Positions 1 through 7,077 of a stretch of DNA of 42,081 nt are shown here, in pieces. The position numbers and the translations under genes were made by a program. The notes under the pieces were generated by a model. The model was not told where the DNA came from, did no database searches, and saw nothing but the letters and a program-made list of their open reading frames with translations. Within the stretch, counting starts at the first letter, position 1. Each line of letters begins with the position of its first letter. This DNA is from Myxococcales bacterium UBA1660 (GTDB lineage Bacteria; Myxococcota_A; Polyangia; Polyangiales; Houyiibacteriaceae), in contig DCLA01000021.1 in assembly GCA_002320815.1 (NCBI GenBank), positions 54,857 to 96,937 of the forward strand, read 5' to 3'.

Positions 1-2
1 AG

Positions 3-1988
3 CAGAAAAAGAAGAAAAAGAAGAAGAAGGCGCCGGCGGTCATCCCCGAGGCGCTGAAACAGCCGTCGCGCGCGATCGGCCCCGGCGGGCGGCTCGTGCT
101 GTACGAGCACGCGCAGCTGCGCCTGTACCACACGACTCGGACCGTCATCCGCCTCGGGCTGTACGACGGCGACACGGTCGTGGCCGTCAAGCGCACGCCC
201 TTGCACCCGGACGAGGACGAGCGCGAGAAGGACCTGCGGGAGAAGGAGCTGTTCAAGGAGCTACAACATCCCAACATCGCGCGATACCACGACTACTGCG
301 TGGAAGGAGATTATCTGTTCCTCGCGTTGGAGCCGTGCGTGGCGTTCTCGCGCGCCGGCAACGCGCGCAGCTGCACGCTGCGGCGCTGGGTCGAGTCGCC
401 GGGCCTCCGCGCGCAGCGCACGGACGCGGCCAAGGTCGCCGTCGCGCGCGGCATGTGCGAAGGCCTGCGCTACCTGCACGACAGCGCGGAGGTGAGGAAG
501 AACGTGGCCGAGCGCGGCGTGATCCACCGCGACCTCAAGCCCGAGAACGTGATGGTCGTGCAGACCTCCGACGGCCGCGAGGTGGCCAAGGTCCTGGACT
601 TCGGGTTGGCGAAGCTCCGGGACCACACCGGCAGCATGACGGTGACCCGCACCGGGGCCATCGTCGGCACGCCCTACTACATGCCGCCCGAGCAGATCCG
701 GGGCGAAGCCGTGGACGCGCGGGGCGACGTCTATGCCATCGGCGCGCTGCTCTACAAGGCCGCCACCGGCGTGCCGCCCTACGTGGCCAAGACGCCCATG
801 GGCGTGTTGACGAAGCATCTGACCGAGGAGCTGGTGCTCCCCAGTCGGCGGAGCGGGTTCCACCTCCCGGGCGAGGCCGACGCGATCATCGGCCGCGCGA
901 TGGAGAAGGACGCCGCCCGCCGCCAGCAGAGCGCCGACGAGCTCCGCGACGAGCTCCTCGCCTTCCTGGAAGCCATGGGGCAGGCGATGAGCGATCCCTC
1001 GCTCACCCGCTCGTCGAGCAAGGCGGCGGTGGTGCAGACCGGCGTGGCCACCCGCGCCGACGTCGACAAGTACGAGACGCGGATTCGTCGGCGGGGGATC
1101 TTCGGCTACGCGATGCTCGCGCTCCTGGTCGTGGGCGTGGCCGCGGGGGCCTGGGTGAGCTGGCAGAAGTACGAGACCCGCGAGGTCATCCCCGTCGCCG
1201 AGAGCGAGCCCAACGACCGACCGGAGAACGCCGACCCCATCCCGGCCGGCCACGCGCTCGAGGGCATGCTGGGCAAGCGGCAGAGCACCGAGCTGGGGGA
1301 CGTCGACCTCTACCGGATCGACAACCCCGGCCGAGAGCGGCGGCTCCTCGAGCTGCACGTGACGGGCCTGCCCAACATCGACCTGGTGGTCGACGTGGTC
1401 CGCCGCGGTCAGTCCGAGCCCGTGCTCTCCGCCGACGCCGCCGGCGTGGGCGGCGACGAGCACATCGGCGGGTTCCCGCTGACCAGCCCGGTCTACCTGA
1501 TCCGGGTGCGCGAGCGCTGGATCGCCGGGCAGCTCCCCACCGAGAACGTCTCCGACCGCTACTCGATCCGCTACGAGCTCCGGGACCCGGAGCCCGGCGA
1601 AGAGACCGAGGTGAACGACTCCCTCGAGCTCGCCGGCGAGCTGGCCGTCGGGGGCTCGGTGACCGGCCGCATCGGCTGGGGCGGCGACGTGGACACCTAC
1701 TGTCTGCCGGGCACGGTCGAGGCCAGCCACGTGTCGGTCTCGGGCATCGAAGGGCTCGACCTGCGGATCCGCACCGTCGACCGCGTGCTGCACCGCAGCC
1801 GCATCGTCGACGAAGAAGGGATCGGCGCGCCCGAGGTCGCCGCGATCACCGCGGGCCAGGGCCGCTGCGTCGAGGTCAGCGCCGACCCGGACGAGGTCGG
1901 GGCCCTGCGCAGCGAGGGCTCGCTGACCTACGAGCTCCGGCACGTCCCCGGGCCGGTCCCCGCGGGGGTGCCCGAGGCGGCGCCGTGA
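3..1988 (+). CDS. Ser/Thr protein kinase with two PPC-like C-terminal domains (5' partial)
   Basis: Membrane-anchored Hanks-type kinase. Visible motifs are the ATP-binding Lys in VAVK, the catalytic HRD at nt 525-533 in VIHRDLKPENV, DFG at nt 597-605, and an MPPEQ (APE-like) motif after the activation loop. One membrane helix follows at about nt 1099-1165. Two segments with EPNDRPENADPI / GDVDLYRI and ETEVNDSLELA / GDVDTYCL signatures look like PPC (pre-peptidase C-terminal) beta-sandwiches, presumably outside the cytoplasm. The frame is open to the left edge, and the first visible codons give eight consecutive lysines, so the true start and an upstream domain or linker lie outside the window; the GTG at 96 is unlikely to be the start. 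The glycine-rich loop expected before VAVK is not recognisable. The downstream propeller gene overlaps by a GTGA and is probably co-transcribed. The kinase call is firm; the substrate is unknown. Confidence 0.9.
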   Translation, partial: QKKKKKKKKAPAVIPEALKQPSRAIGPGGRLVLYEHAQLRLYHTTRTVIRLGLYDGDTVVAVKRTPLHPDEDEREKDLREKELFKELQHPNIARYHDYCVEGDYLFLALEPCVAFSRAGNARSCTLRRWVESPGLRAQRTDAAKVAVARGMCEGLRYLHDSAEVRKNVAERGVIHRDLKPENVMVVQTSDGREVAKVLDFGLAKLRDHTGSMTVTRTGAIVGTPYYMPPEQIRGEAVDARGDVYAIGALLYKAATGVPPYVAKTPMGVLTKHLTEELVLPSRRSGFHLPGEADAIIGRAMEKDAARRQQSADELRDELLAFLEAMGQAMSDPSLTRSSSKAAVVQTGVATRADVDKYETRIRRRGIFGYAMLALLVVGVAAGAWVSWQKYETREVIPVAESEPNDRPENADPIPAGHALEGMLGKRQSTELGDVDLYRIDNPGRERRLLELHVTGLPNIDLVVDVVRRGQSEPVLSADAAGVGGDEHIGGFPLTSPVYLIRVRERWIAGQLPTENVSDRYSIRYELRDPEPGEETEVNDSLELAGELAVGGSVTGRIGWGGDVDTYCLPGTVEASHVSVSGIEGLDLRIRTVDRVLHRSRIVDEEGIGAPEVAAITAGQGRCVEVSADPDEVGALRSEGSLTYELRHVPGPVPAGVPEAAP

Positions 1989-3181
1989 CCCGCCGGCCCG
2001 GGGCGCCGATGCTGGGGCTCGCCAGCGCGGCGGTGCTCGCCAGCGCGGTAGTGCTCGCCAGCGCGGCGGTGCTCGCCAGCGCCGCAGTGGTCGCCGCGCG
2101 CCCGGTGCCGGTGGGACGCTTCGTGGAGATCCCCTACGGCGTCTCGCCCCGGCACCCGTGGCCGACGGGCCTCGGCGACGACCGCCGGTCCGCTCGCAGT
2201 CGCTTCGAGGCGCCGGCGGTCGCGCCGACCCGCGCCTGGGAGACCCGGGTGGGCGTGGGCCGGGTCTTCGCCCCAGCCGTGGCCGCCGATGGGTCGATGT
2301 ACGTGGGATCCCAGGCGGGCGTGACCCTGGTCGCGCCCGACGGCAGCGTACGCTGGGCGCTACGGATGGGGCTGGTGTCCGGGACGCCGGCGATCACGCC
2401 CGAGGGCTTCGCCGCCGTGGGCGGTCAGCCCGGGGAGATTCGGGTGGTCGGCGGCGGGCGCATCCGGCAGCGCGCCTCCGTCGGTGGCGGGGTCCGTGGC
2501 TCGCCCCTGGTGCTGGGCGATGGGTCCCTGGTGGTCGCTGCCTACGACCAGGCGCTCCACCGCTACGACGCCGAGGGCCGCCGGCTCTTCCGGACCTCCC
2601 TCGCCGGCGCCGTGCGCGGGATGCCCGCGCGCTCGCGGGACCGGCTGGTGGTGGCCGCGGGCGAAGAGGTGCTCTTCGCCACCCTCGACGGAGTGGTCGC
2701 GGAGCGCGCCGCCGTGGGAGCGGAGATCGCGCTCGGTCCGGCGGTGGCCGCCGACGGCGCCGCCTGGGTCCTGACCGTGGAGGGGACCCTCTGCGCGGTG
2801 GAGCCCGACGGATCGGTGCGCGTCCGCAACGAGCTCGGGGTGCGCCCGGCGCTCTCCAGCAACCTGGCCATCGCCCGCGACGGATCCTTGCGGATGGCCA
2901 CCGGCGACGCCGGCGTCCTGGCGGTCGGCGCGGCGGGCAGCGAGCGCTGGCGCCACGAGGCCGACGGTCCGATCATCGGGGGTCTCACCGTCGACGAGGC
3001 GGGCCGGACCCTGGTGGTCACCGTGCGCGGGGAGCTCATCGCCCTCGATGAGGACGGCCAGAAGCTCTGGGGCGTGGGCACCGGGAGCCGGAGCGACGCG
3101 CCGCCGGTGCTCACCGAGGACGCGATCTACGTGGCGACCTTCGGGGGGACCCTGCAGGCCTGGACCCGGCCGTCGCCTTGA
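1985..3181 (+). CDS. Secreted PQQ-like beta-propeller repeat protein
   Basis: 398 residues from the GTG that overlaps the kinase stop (GTGA); ATG 2009 is an alternative giving 390. The N-terminus is a signal peptide whose hydrophobic core is built from four LASA-A/V-V units (see repeat at 2017-2088). The remainder is a string of about seven beta-propeller blades with recurring patterns such as AADGSMYVGS, LVAPDGSVRW, TPAITPEG, SPLVLGDGSLVVA and LIALDEDGQKLW, as in BamB/PQQ-like or outer membrane assembly propellers. No catalytic residues are recognised; it is probably a periplasmic scaffold or binding protein. The overlap with the kinase gene suggests joint expression and possibly a physical partnership with the kinase's external PPC domains (inference). 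Confidence 0.85.
   Translation: MTRRPGAPMLGLASAAVLASAVVLASAAVLASAAVVAARPVPVGRFVEIPYGVSPRHPWPTGLGDDRRSARSRFEAPAVAPTRAWETRVGVGRVFAPAVAADGSMYVGSQAGVTLVAPDGSVRWALRMGLVSGTPAITPEGFAAVGGQPGEIRVVGGGRIRQRASVGGGVRGSPLVLGDGSLVVAAYDQALHRYDAEGRRLFRTSLAGAVRGMPARSRDRLVVAAGEEVLFATLDGVVAERAAVGAEIALGPAVAADGAAWVLTVEGTLCAVEPDGSVRVRNELGVRPALSSNLAIARDGSLRMATGDAGVLAVGAAGSERWRHEADGPIIGGLTVDEAGRTLVVTVRGELIALDEDGQKLWGVGTGSRSDAPPVLTEDAIYVATFGGTLQAWTRPSP
2017..2088 (+). repeat. Four tandem 18-bp repeats inside a signal peptide
   Basis: Four head-to-tail copies of an 18-bp unit beginning GCTCGCCAGCGCGG lie at 2017-2034, 2035-2052, 2053-2070 and 2071-2088. Copies 1 and 3 are identical; copies 2 and 4 differ by one to three bases. 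Each encodes six residues, LASA(A/V)V, so gain or loss of a unit keeps the frame and only changes the length of the signal peptide's hydrophobic stretch. Confidence 0.9.
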
Positions 3182-3206
3182 TGGGGCGCGCGGGCCGCGC
3201 CAACGT
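3178..3206 (+). promoter_or_regulatory. Candidate promoter of queA-tgt
   Basis: TTGATG at 3178-3183, 17-bp spacer, CAACGT at 3201-3206, then 8 bp to the GTG start at 3215. The -10 is weak, but spacing and position match other first-of-transcript genes in the window. There is no Shine-Dalgarno between it and the start, which would make the message leaderless. Confidence 0.45.
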
Positions 3207-3214
3207 CGCAGGCC

Positions 3215-4255
3215 GTGCGCCTGGAAGAGCTGGACTACGAGCTGCCCGACGAGCTGATCGCGCAGCGCCCCCCGACCGATCGTGACGGCGCCCGCCTCCT
3301 GGTGGTCGACGCCGAGCGCGGGCATCGCCACGCGACCATCCGCGACTTGCCCGAGCTCCTCGAGCCGGCGCTCTGGGTGGTCAACGACACCCGGGTGATC
3401 CCCGCGCGGCTCCACGGTCACAAGCCCACCGGAGGCGCCGTGGAGCTCCTCCTGATCGAGCCGCTGGCCGATGACGCGGGCGACGAACTCTGGCGGTGCA
3501 TGGGCCGCTCCAGCAAGCCGATCAAGGTCGGCCTGGCCGTCACCCTCGCCGAGGGGTTCGTGGGCCACGTGGAGGCCAAGCACGAGGACGGGACCCTGGA
3601 CGTCCGCTTCGAGCACGGCGGCGACTTCGACGGGCTCCTCGAGGAGCACGGGCAGATGCCGCTCCCGCCCTACGTGCAGCGGCCGGCCGACGCCGCGGAC
3701 CGGGAGCGCTACCAGACCATCTTCGCCGATCGGCCGGGGGCCATCGCCGCGCCCACCGCGGGGCTCCACTTCACCGACGCCCTGGTGGCGGCGCTCCGGG
3801 AGCGGGGGCACGAGCTCGCGCCGGTGACGCTGCACGTGGGGCCGGGGACCTTCCGCCCGGTGCAGGTGGAGGAGCTCGACGAGCACCCCATGCACGAGGA
3901 GCGCTACGAGGTCCCCGCGAGCACCGCGGCGGCCATCGACGCCGCCCGGAGCGAAGGACGCGCGGTGGTCGCGGTGGGGACCACCGTGGCCCGCACCCTG
4001 GAGAGCGCGGCCATCGGCGACGGCCGGGTCCAGGTGGGTCCCGGGCGGACGCGCCTCTTCATCAAGCCGCCCTACGAGGCCAAGGTGGTGGACCACCTGC
4101 TCACCAACTTCCACCTGCCGCGCTCGACGCTGCTGGCCTTGGTGATGGCCCTCGGCGGCGAGGACACGCTGCGCGCCGCGTACGCCGAGGCGGTGCGAGC
4201 GCGCTATCGCTTCTTCAGCTACGGAGACGCCATGTTGATCCGAGGTCGCCGATGA
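3215..4255 (+). CDS. queA: S-adenosylmethionine:tRNA ribosyltransferase-isomerase
   Basis: Transfers and isomerises the ribosyl group of SAM to 7-aminomethyl-7-deazaguanine in tRNA, giving epoxyqueuosine; cytoplasmic. The 346 residues match the family's usual length. Recognisable QueA stretches include LDYELPDELIAQ at the N-terminus, LWVVNDTRVIPARL, YVQRPADAADRERYQT, the central GAIAAPTAGLHFT motif, VTLHVGPGTFRPV, and LLTNFHLPRSTLL near the C-terminus. The GTG start at 3215 fits the family N-terminus and the upstream promoter-like spacing. Its stop overlaps the tgt start (ATGA), giving an operon of two consecutive queuosine-pathway enzymes. Confidence 0.97.
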   Translation: MRLEELDYELPDELIAQRPPTDRDGARLLVVDAERGHRHATIRDLPELLEPALWVVNDTRVIPARLHGHKPTGGAVELLLIEPLADDAGDELWRCMGRSSKPIKVGLAVTLAEGFVGHVEAKHEDGTLDVRFEHGGDFDGLLEEHGQMPLPPYVQRPADAADRERYQTIFADRPGAIAAPTAGLHFTDALVAALRERGHELAPVTLHVGPGTFRPVQVEELDEHPMHEERYEVPASTAAAIDAARSEGRAVVAVGTTVARTLESAAIGDGRVQVGPGRTRLFIKPPYEAKVVDHLLTNFHLPRSTLLALVMALGGEDTLRAAYAEAVRARYRFFSYGDAMLIRGRR

Positions 4256-5430
4256 GCGCGCTGCCCACCGAGGGCTTCTCCTTCGCGGTGAAGGCCGAGG
4301 ACGGTGACGCCCGCCGCGGCACCTTCACCACCACCACGGCGGTGATCGAGACGCCCACCTTCATGCCGGTGGGGACCGCCGCGACGGTGAAGGGGCTCAC
4401 GCCGAACGAGGTCGAGGAGACCGGCGCGCGGATCATCCTGGCCAACACCTACCACCTCTGGCTGCGCCCGAGCGCCGAGCTCATCGAGCGCCGCGGTGGC
4501 GTGAAGCGCTTCATGGGGTGGCCCCACTCGCTGCTCACCGACAGCGGGGGCTTCCAGGTCTTCTCCCTCGCCAAGCTGCGGGACATCGACGACGACGGGG
4601 TCACCTTCCGCTCGCACCTGGACGGCTCCAAGCGGCGGATGACGCCCGAGGAGTCCATGCGGGTCCAGCGCCTGCTGGGCTCGGACGTGGCCATGGTGCT
4701 CGACGTCTGCCCGCCGGGCGGCGCCGACCGCGCGACCACCGAGCGCGCCATGGCGCTCACCACCGCCTGGGCGCGCCGTTCGCTGGCCGCGCCGGCGGCG
4801 GAAGGGCAGGGCCGCTTCGTCATCGCCCAGGGCGCGACCTACGAGGACTTGCGGCTCCGGCACCTCGAGGAGGTCTCGGCGCTCGACGCCGACGGCGTCG
4901 CCCTCGGGGGCTTCTCGGTCGGCGAGCCCATCGAGACCATGTACGAGCTGCTGAACACCGTGGCCCCGCGGATGCCCCGGGAGAAGCCGCGCTACCTCAT
5001 GGGCGTGGGGACCCCCTTCGACCTGCTGCACGCCATCGGCACCGGGGTGGATCTCTTCGACTGCGTCCTGCCCACCCGGAACGCCCGCAACGGCCAGGCG
5101 CTCACCTGGACCGGTCGGGTGAACCTCCGGCAGGCCCGGCTGAGCGAAGACGATCGGCCCATCAGCGCCGACTGCGGGTGCCCGGTCTGCGATCCGGAGC
5201 GGGGCTACTCGCGCGCCTACCTGCGCCACCTGATCAAGGCCAACGAGCTCCTGGGGCATCGCCTGATGACCCAGCACAACCTCTTCTTCTACGGCGAGCT
5301 GGTCCGCGAGGCGCGGGCCCACATCGAGGCCGGCGACTACCACGCCTGGGCCCGCGGCGCGGCGGAGCGGATGCGCGAGGGCGACGAGGTCGGCCCGGTG
5401 GATCCCAACAGCATGCGGCGCCCCTCGTGA
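4252..5430 (+). CDS. tgt: Queuine/preQ1 tRNA-guanine transglycosylase
   Basis: Exchanges guanine 34 of GUN-anticodon tRNAs for preQ1, the step before QueA. 392 residues, standard length. Visible signatures: TPTFMPVGTAATVKGL, ILANTYHLWLRP, DSGGFQVFSL with an active-site Asp, DLFDCVLPTRNARNGQALT with the nucleophile Asp, and the zinc site DCGCPVCDPE plus the His of TQHNLFFY. The ATG at 4252 overlaps the queA stop. The usual bacterial DECTPYP loop appears as DVCPPGGAD, a known kind of variation. The dehydrogenase gene follows with no gap. Confidence 0.97.
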   Translation: MSALPTEGFSFAVKAEDGDARRGTFTTTTAVIETPTFMPVGTAATVKGLTPNEVEETGARIILANTYHLWLRPSAELIERRGGVKRFMGWPHSLLTDSGGFQVFSLAKLRDIDDDGVTFRSHLDGSKRRMTPEESMRVQRLLGSDVAMVLDVCPPGGADRATTERAMALTTAWARRSLAAPAAEGQGRFVIAQGATYEDLRLRHLEEVSALDADGVALGGFSVGEPIETMYELLNTVAPRMPREKPRYLMGVGTPFDLLHAIGTGVDLFDCVLPTRNARNGQALTWTGRVNLRQARLSEDDRPISADCGCPVCDPERGYSRAYLRHLIKANELLGHRLMTQHNLFFYGELVREARAHIEAGDYHAWARGAAERMREGDEVGPVDPNSMRRPS

Positions 5431-5438
5431 AGCGGCCG

Positions 5439-6386
5439 ATGAAGGCCCTACGCTTCGTCGCGGGGACCCTGGAGGTCGCCGAGCAGCCGTGGCCGGTCCC
5501 CGAAGCCGGCGAGGTCCGCGTGCGCGTGACCCGGGCCGGGGTGTGCAACACCGATCTGGAGATCGTCCGCGGCTACATGGGCTTCGAGGGGACCCTGGGC
5601 CACGAGATGGTGGGCGTGGTCGAGGCGGCCGGGAAGGGCGCCGAGGACTGGATCGGGACCCGCGTGGTCAGCGACATCAACCTGCCCTGCGGGAGCTGCG
5701 CCCGGTGCCAGGCCGGCGAGGGGCATCACTGCGCCGACCGCACGGTGCTGGGCATCGCGGCCAAGGACGGCGCCTTCGCCGAGGCGGTCACCCTACCCAC
5801 CGCGGGGCTGGTGCGGGTGCCCGAGGGCGTCAGCGACGACGCCGCGGTCTTCGCCGAGCCCCTCGCGGCGGCCTTCGAGATCCTCGAGCAGGTCCCGGTG
5901 AGCGCCGGGGACCGTGTGCTGGTGCTCGGCGACGGCAAGCTGGGCCTCCTCTGCGCCATGGTCCTCGCGGGGACCGGCGCCGACGTCGCCCTCGGCGGGC
6001 GTCATCCGCGCAAGGTCGCTCTGGCCGAGGCCGCGGGCGTCCGGGCGCGCGGCGAGGACGAGGCGCCCTTCGACCTGGTGGTCGAGGCCACCGGGAGCCC
6101 GGCGGGGCTCCGCGAGGCCCAGGACCGGGTGCGACCCCGGGGGACCATCGTGCTCAAGAGCACCTTCGCGGCCAGCCCCGATCTGGACACCAACGGCCTG
6201 GTCATCGACGAGGTCCGGCTGGTGGGGTCCCGCTGCGGCCCGATGGATCGCGCCGTGGAGGCGCTGGCCAGCGGGTCGATCGACCCGACGCCGCTGATCG
6301 ATGCCCGCTATCCCCTGGTGCGGGGGGTGGACGCCGTGGAGCACGCGCAGCGGCGCGGCACGCTGAAGATCCTCCTCGAGCCCTGA
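5439..6386 (+). CDS. Zinc-dependent MDR (alcohol dehydrogenase-like) oxidoreductase
   Basis: Medium-chain dehydrogenase/reductase of 315 residues, slightly short for the family. The GroES-like N-terminal half carries VCNTDLE and LGHEMVGVVE, the catalytic zinc ligand region, followed by a four-cysteine structural zinc lobe CGSCARCQAGEGHHC. The Rossmann half has LVLGDGKLGLL in place of the classical GxGxxG, then VVEATGSP. Substrate cannot be assigned; threonine- or sorbitol-dehydrogenase-like relatives are possible. ATG 5439 is chosen because MKALRF is a typical MDR start; GTG 5427, overlapping the tgt stop, would add four residues. Probably the last gene of the queA-tgt transcript. Confidence 0.85.
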   Translation: MKALRFVAGTLEVAEQPWPVPEAGEVRVRVTRAGVCNTDLEIVRGYMGFEGTLGHEMVGVVEAAGKGAEDWIGTRVVSDINLPCGSCARCQAGEGHHCADRTVLGIAAKDGAFAEAVTLPTAGLVRVPEGVSDDAAVFAEPLAAAFEILEQVPVSAGDRVLVLGDGKLGLLCAMVLAGTGADVALGGRHPRKVALAEAAGVRARGEDEAPFDLVVEATGSPAGLREAQDRVRPRGTIVLKSTFAASPDLDTNGLVIDEVRLVGSRCGPMDRAVEALASGSIDPTPLIDARYPLVRGVDAVEHAQRRGTLKILLEP

Positions 6387-6398
6387 GGGGTGTCGCCC

Positions 6399-6427
6399 TT
6401 TCCATCCGGGCGCGCCCCCGATAGGGT
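6399..6427 (+). promoter_or_regulatory. Candidate promoter of the 6456 lipoprotein gene
   Basis: TTTCCA at 6399-6404, 17-bp spacer, TAGGGT at 6422-6427. A short leader follows with an ACGGAGGGA ribosome-binding site before the ATG at 6456, so unlike its neighbours this gene has a conventional leader. Confidence 0.45.
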
Positions 6428-6455
6428 GCGGCCTCCACTCACGGAGGGACCCCCG

Positions 6456-6854
6456 ATGATTCGCTACGCCGCACTCGTTCTGACCTGTCTCGCTCTTCTC
6501 GCCGGTTGCTCCAAGGACCCGGTGAACGAGACCCACAACGGCGCCCTGGAGACCAGCGACTCCCAGCACCCGAACGACCAGTCCTTCTACGACGCCTACG
6601 AGTTCAAGGCCGACGAGGGCTGGCAGATCAACGTGACGATGACCGCCGCGGACCCGAGCCTGCAGCCCTACCTGCAGCTCCGCCGCGAGGGCGTCGACGA
6701 CGCCATGTATCTGGAGGAGAACTCCGGCGCGCCGGCGACGATCACCACCGTGGCTCCGGCCAGCGGCACCTACGTGGTCTGGGCCAACTCGCTCAGCGCC
6801 GGCCAGACCGGCAACTACACGGTGACCATCAGCGCGCAGCCGACCCAGCAGTGA
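6456..6854 (+). CDS. Small PPC-like lipoprotein
   Basis: 132 residues. The start is set by a good GGAGGG ribosome-binding site about 8 bp upstream. The signal peptide ends in an LLAGC lipobox, so it is a lipid-anchored envelope protein. The mature part (SDSQHPNDQSFYDAYEFKA, ASGTYVVWANSLSAGQTGNY) has the strand pattern of a PPC-type beta-sandwich, the same general fold suggested for the C-terminus of the kinase at the left edge. No enzymatic motif. Transcribed from its own candidate promoter and closed by a GC-rich hairpin. Confidence 0.8.
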   Translation: MIRYAALVLTCLALLAGCSKDPVNETHNGALETSDSQHPNDQSFYDAYEFKADEGWQINVTMTAADPSLQPYLQLRREGVDDAMYLEENSGAPATITTVAPASGTYVVWANSLSAGQTGNYTVTISAQPTQQ

Positions 6855-6860
6855 CCCCGA

Positions 6861-6886
6861 CTCGACGCGGCCCTCGCCGCGTCGAG
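6861..6886 (+). terminator. Hairpin after the lipoprotein gene
   Basis: Perfect 10-bp inverted repeat CTCGACGCGG / CCGCGTCGAG with a 6-nt loop, 6 bp after the stop codon. No T-run follows, so it may act as an RNA-stabilising or Rho-assisted 3' end rather than a textbook intrinsic terminator. Confidence 0.6.
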
Positions 6887-6921
6887 CCCGCGACCGCCCG
6901 ACCGCGAGTGCCCGACCGCGA

Positions 6922-6942
6922 CTCCGCCCCGACCGGGCGGAG
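6922..6942 (+). terminator. Second hairpin in the lipoprotein-purH gap
   Basis: Perfect 8-bp inverted repeat CTCCGCCC / GGGCGGAG with a 5-nt loop, about 70 bp downstream of the lipoprotein stop. A second backup stem-loop is likely; no T-run. Confidence 0.45.
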
Positions 6943-7039
6943 CGCCTCGCTCGGGCGGCCGCTCCAGCGCCGCCCCGCGGCGCTTTGTGACATGTGAGCA
7001 ACGCCGCGGCGGCCGGCGCCGCGCGGGTGCTACGGGGGC

Positions 7040-7066
7040 GGTGCGCGCCCAGGGCGAGGGCGCACC
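7040..7066 (+). promoter_or_regulatory. Stem-loop just upstream of the purH ribosome-binding site
   Basis: GGTGCGC (7040-7046) and GCGCACC (7060-7066) form a 7-bp stem that abuts the GGAGGT ribosome-binding site at 7067-7072. It could modulate purH translation, but GC-rich DNA makes such stems common; it does not resemble a purine riboswitch. Confidence 0.3.
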
Positions 7067-7077
7067 GGAGGTACAGA

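Noticed and set aside
261..1943. 560-codon open frame antisense to the kinase gene
   Set aside because: Long antisense frames are routine in DNA this GC-rich. It is His/Gly/Val/Arg-biased text with no domain, lying wholly opposite a gene with clear kinase motifs. The same applies to the other long frames opposite queA, tgt, purH, purD, the TonB receptor and the sigma/FecR genes.
335..1984. In-frame upstream extension of the propeller gene
   Set aside because: It is Arg/Pro-rich shadow text of the kinase gene; the GTGA overlap at 1985 and the signal peptide mark the real start.
6987..7077. Purine riboswitch ahead of purH
   Set aside because: Only a simple GC stem is seen; the conserved purine-aptamer loops are absent.
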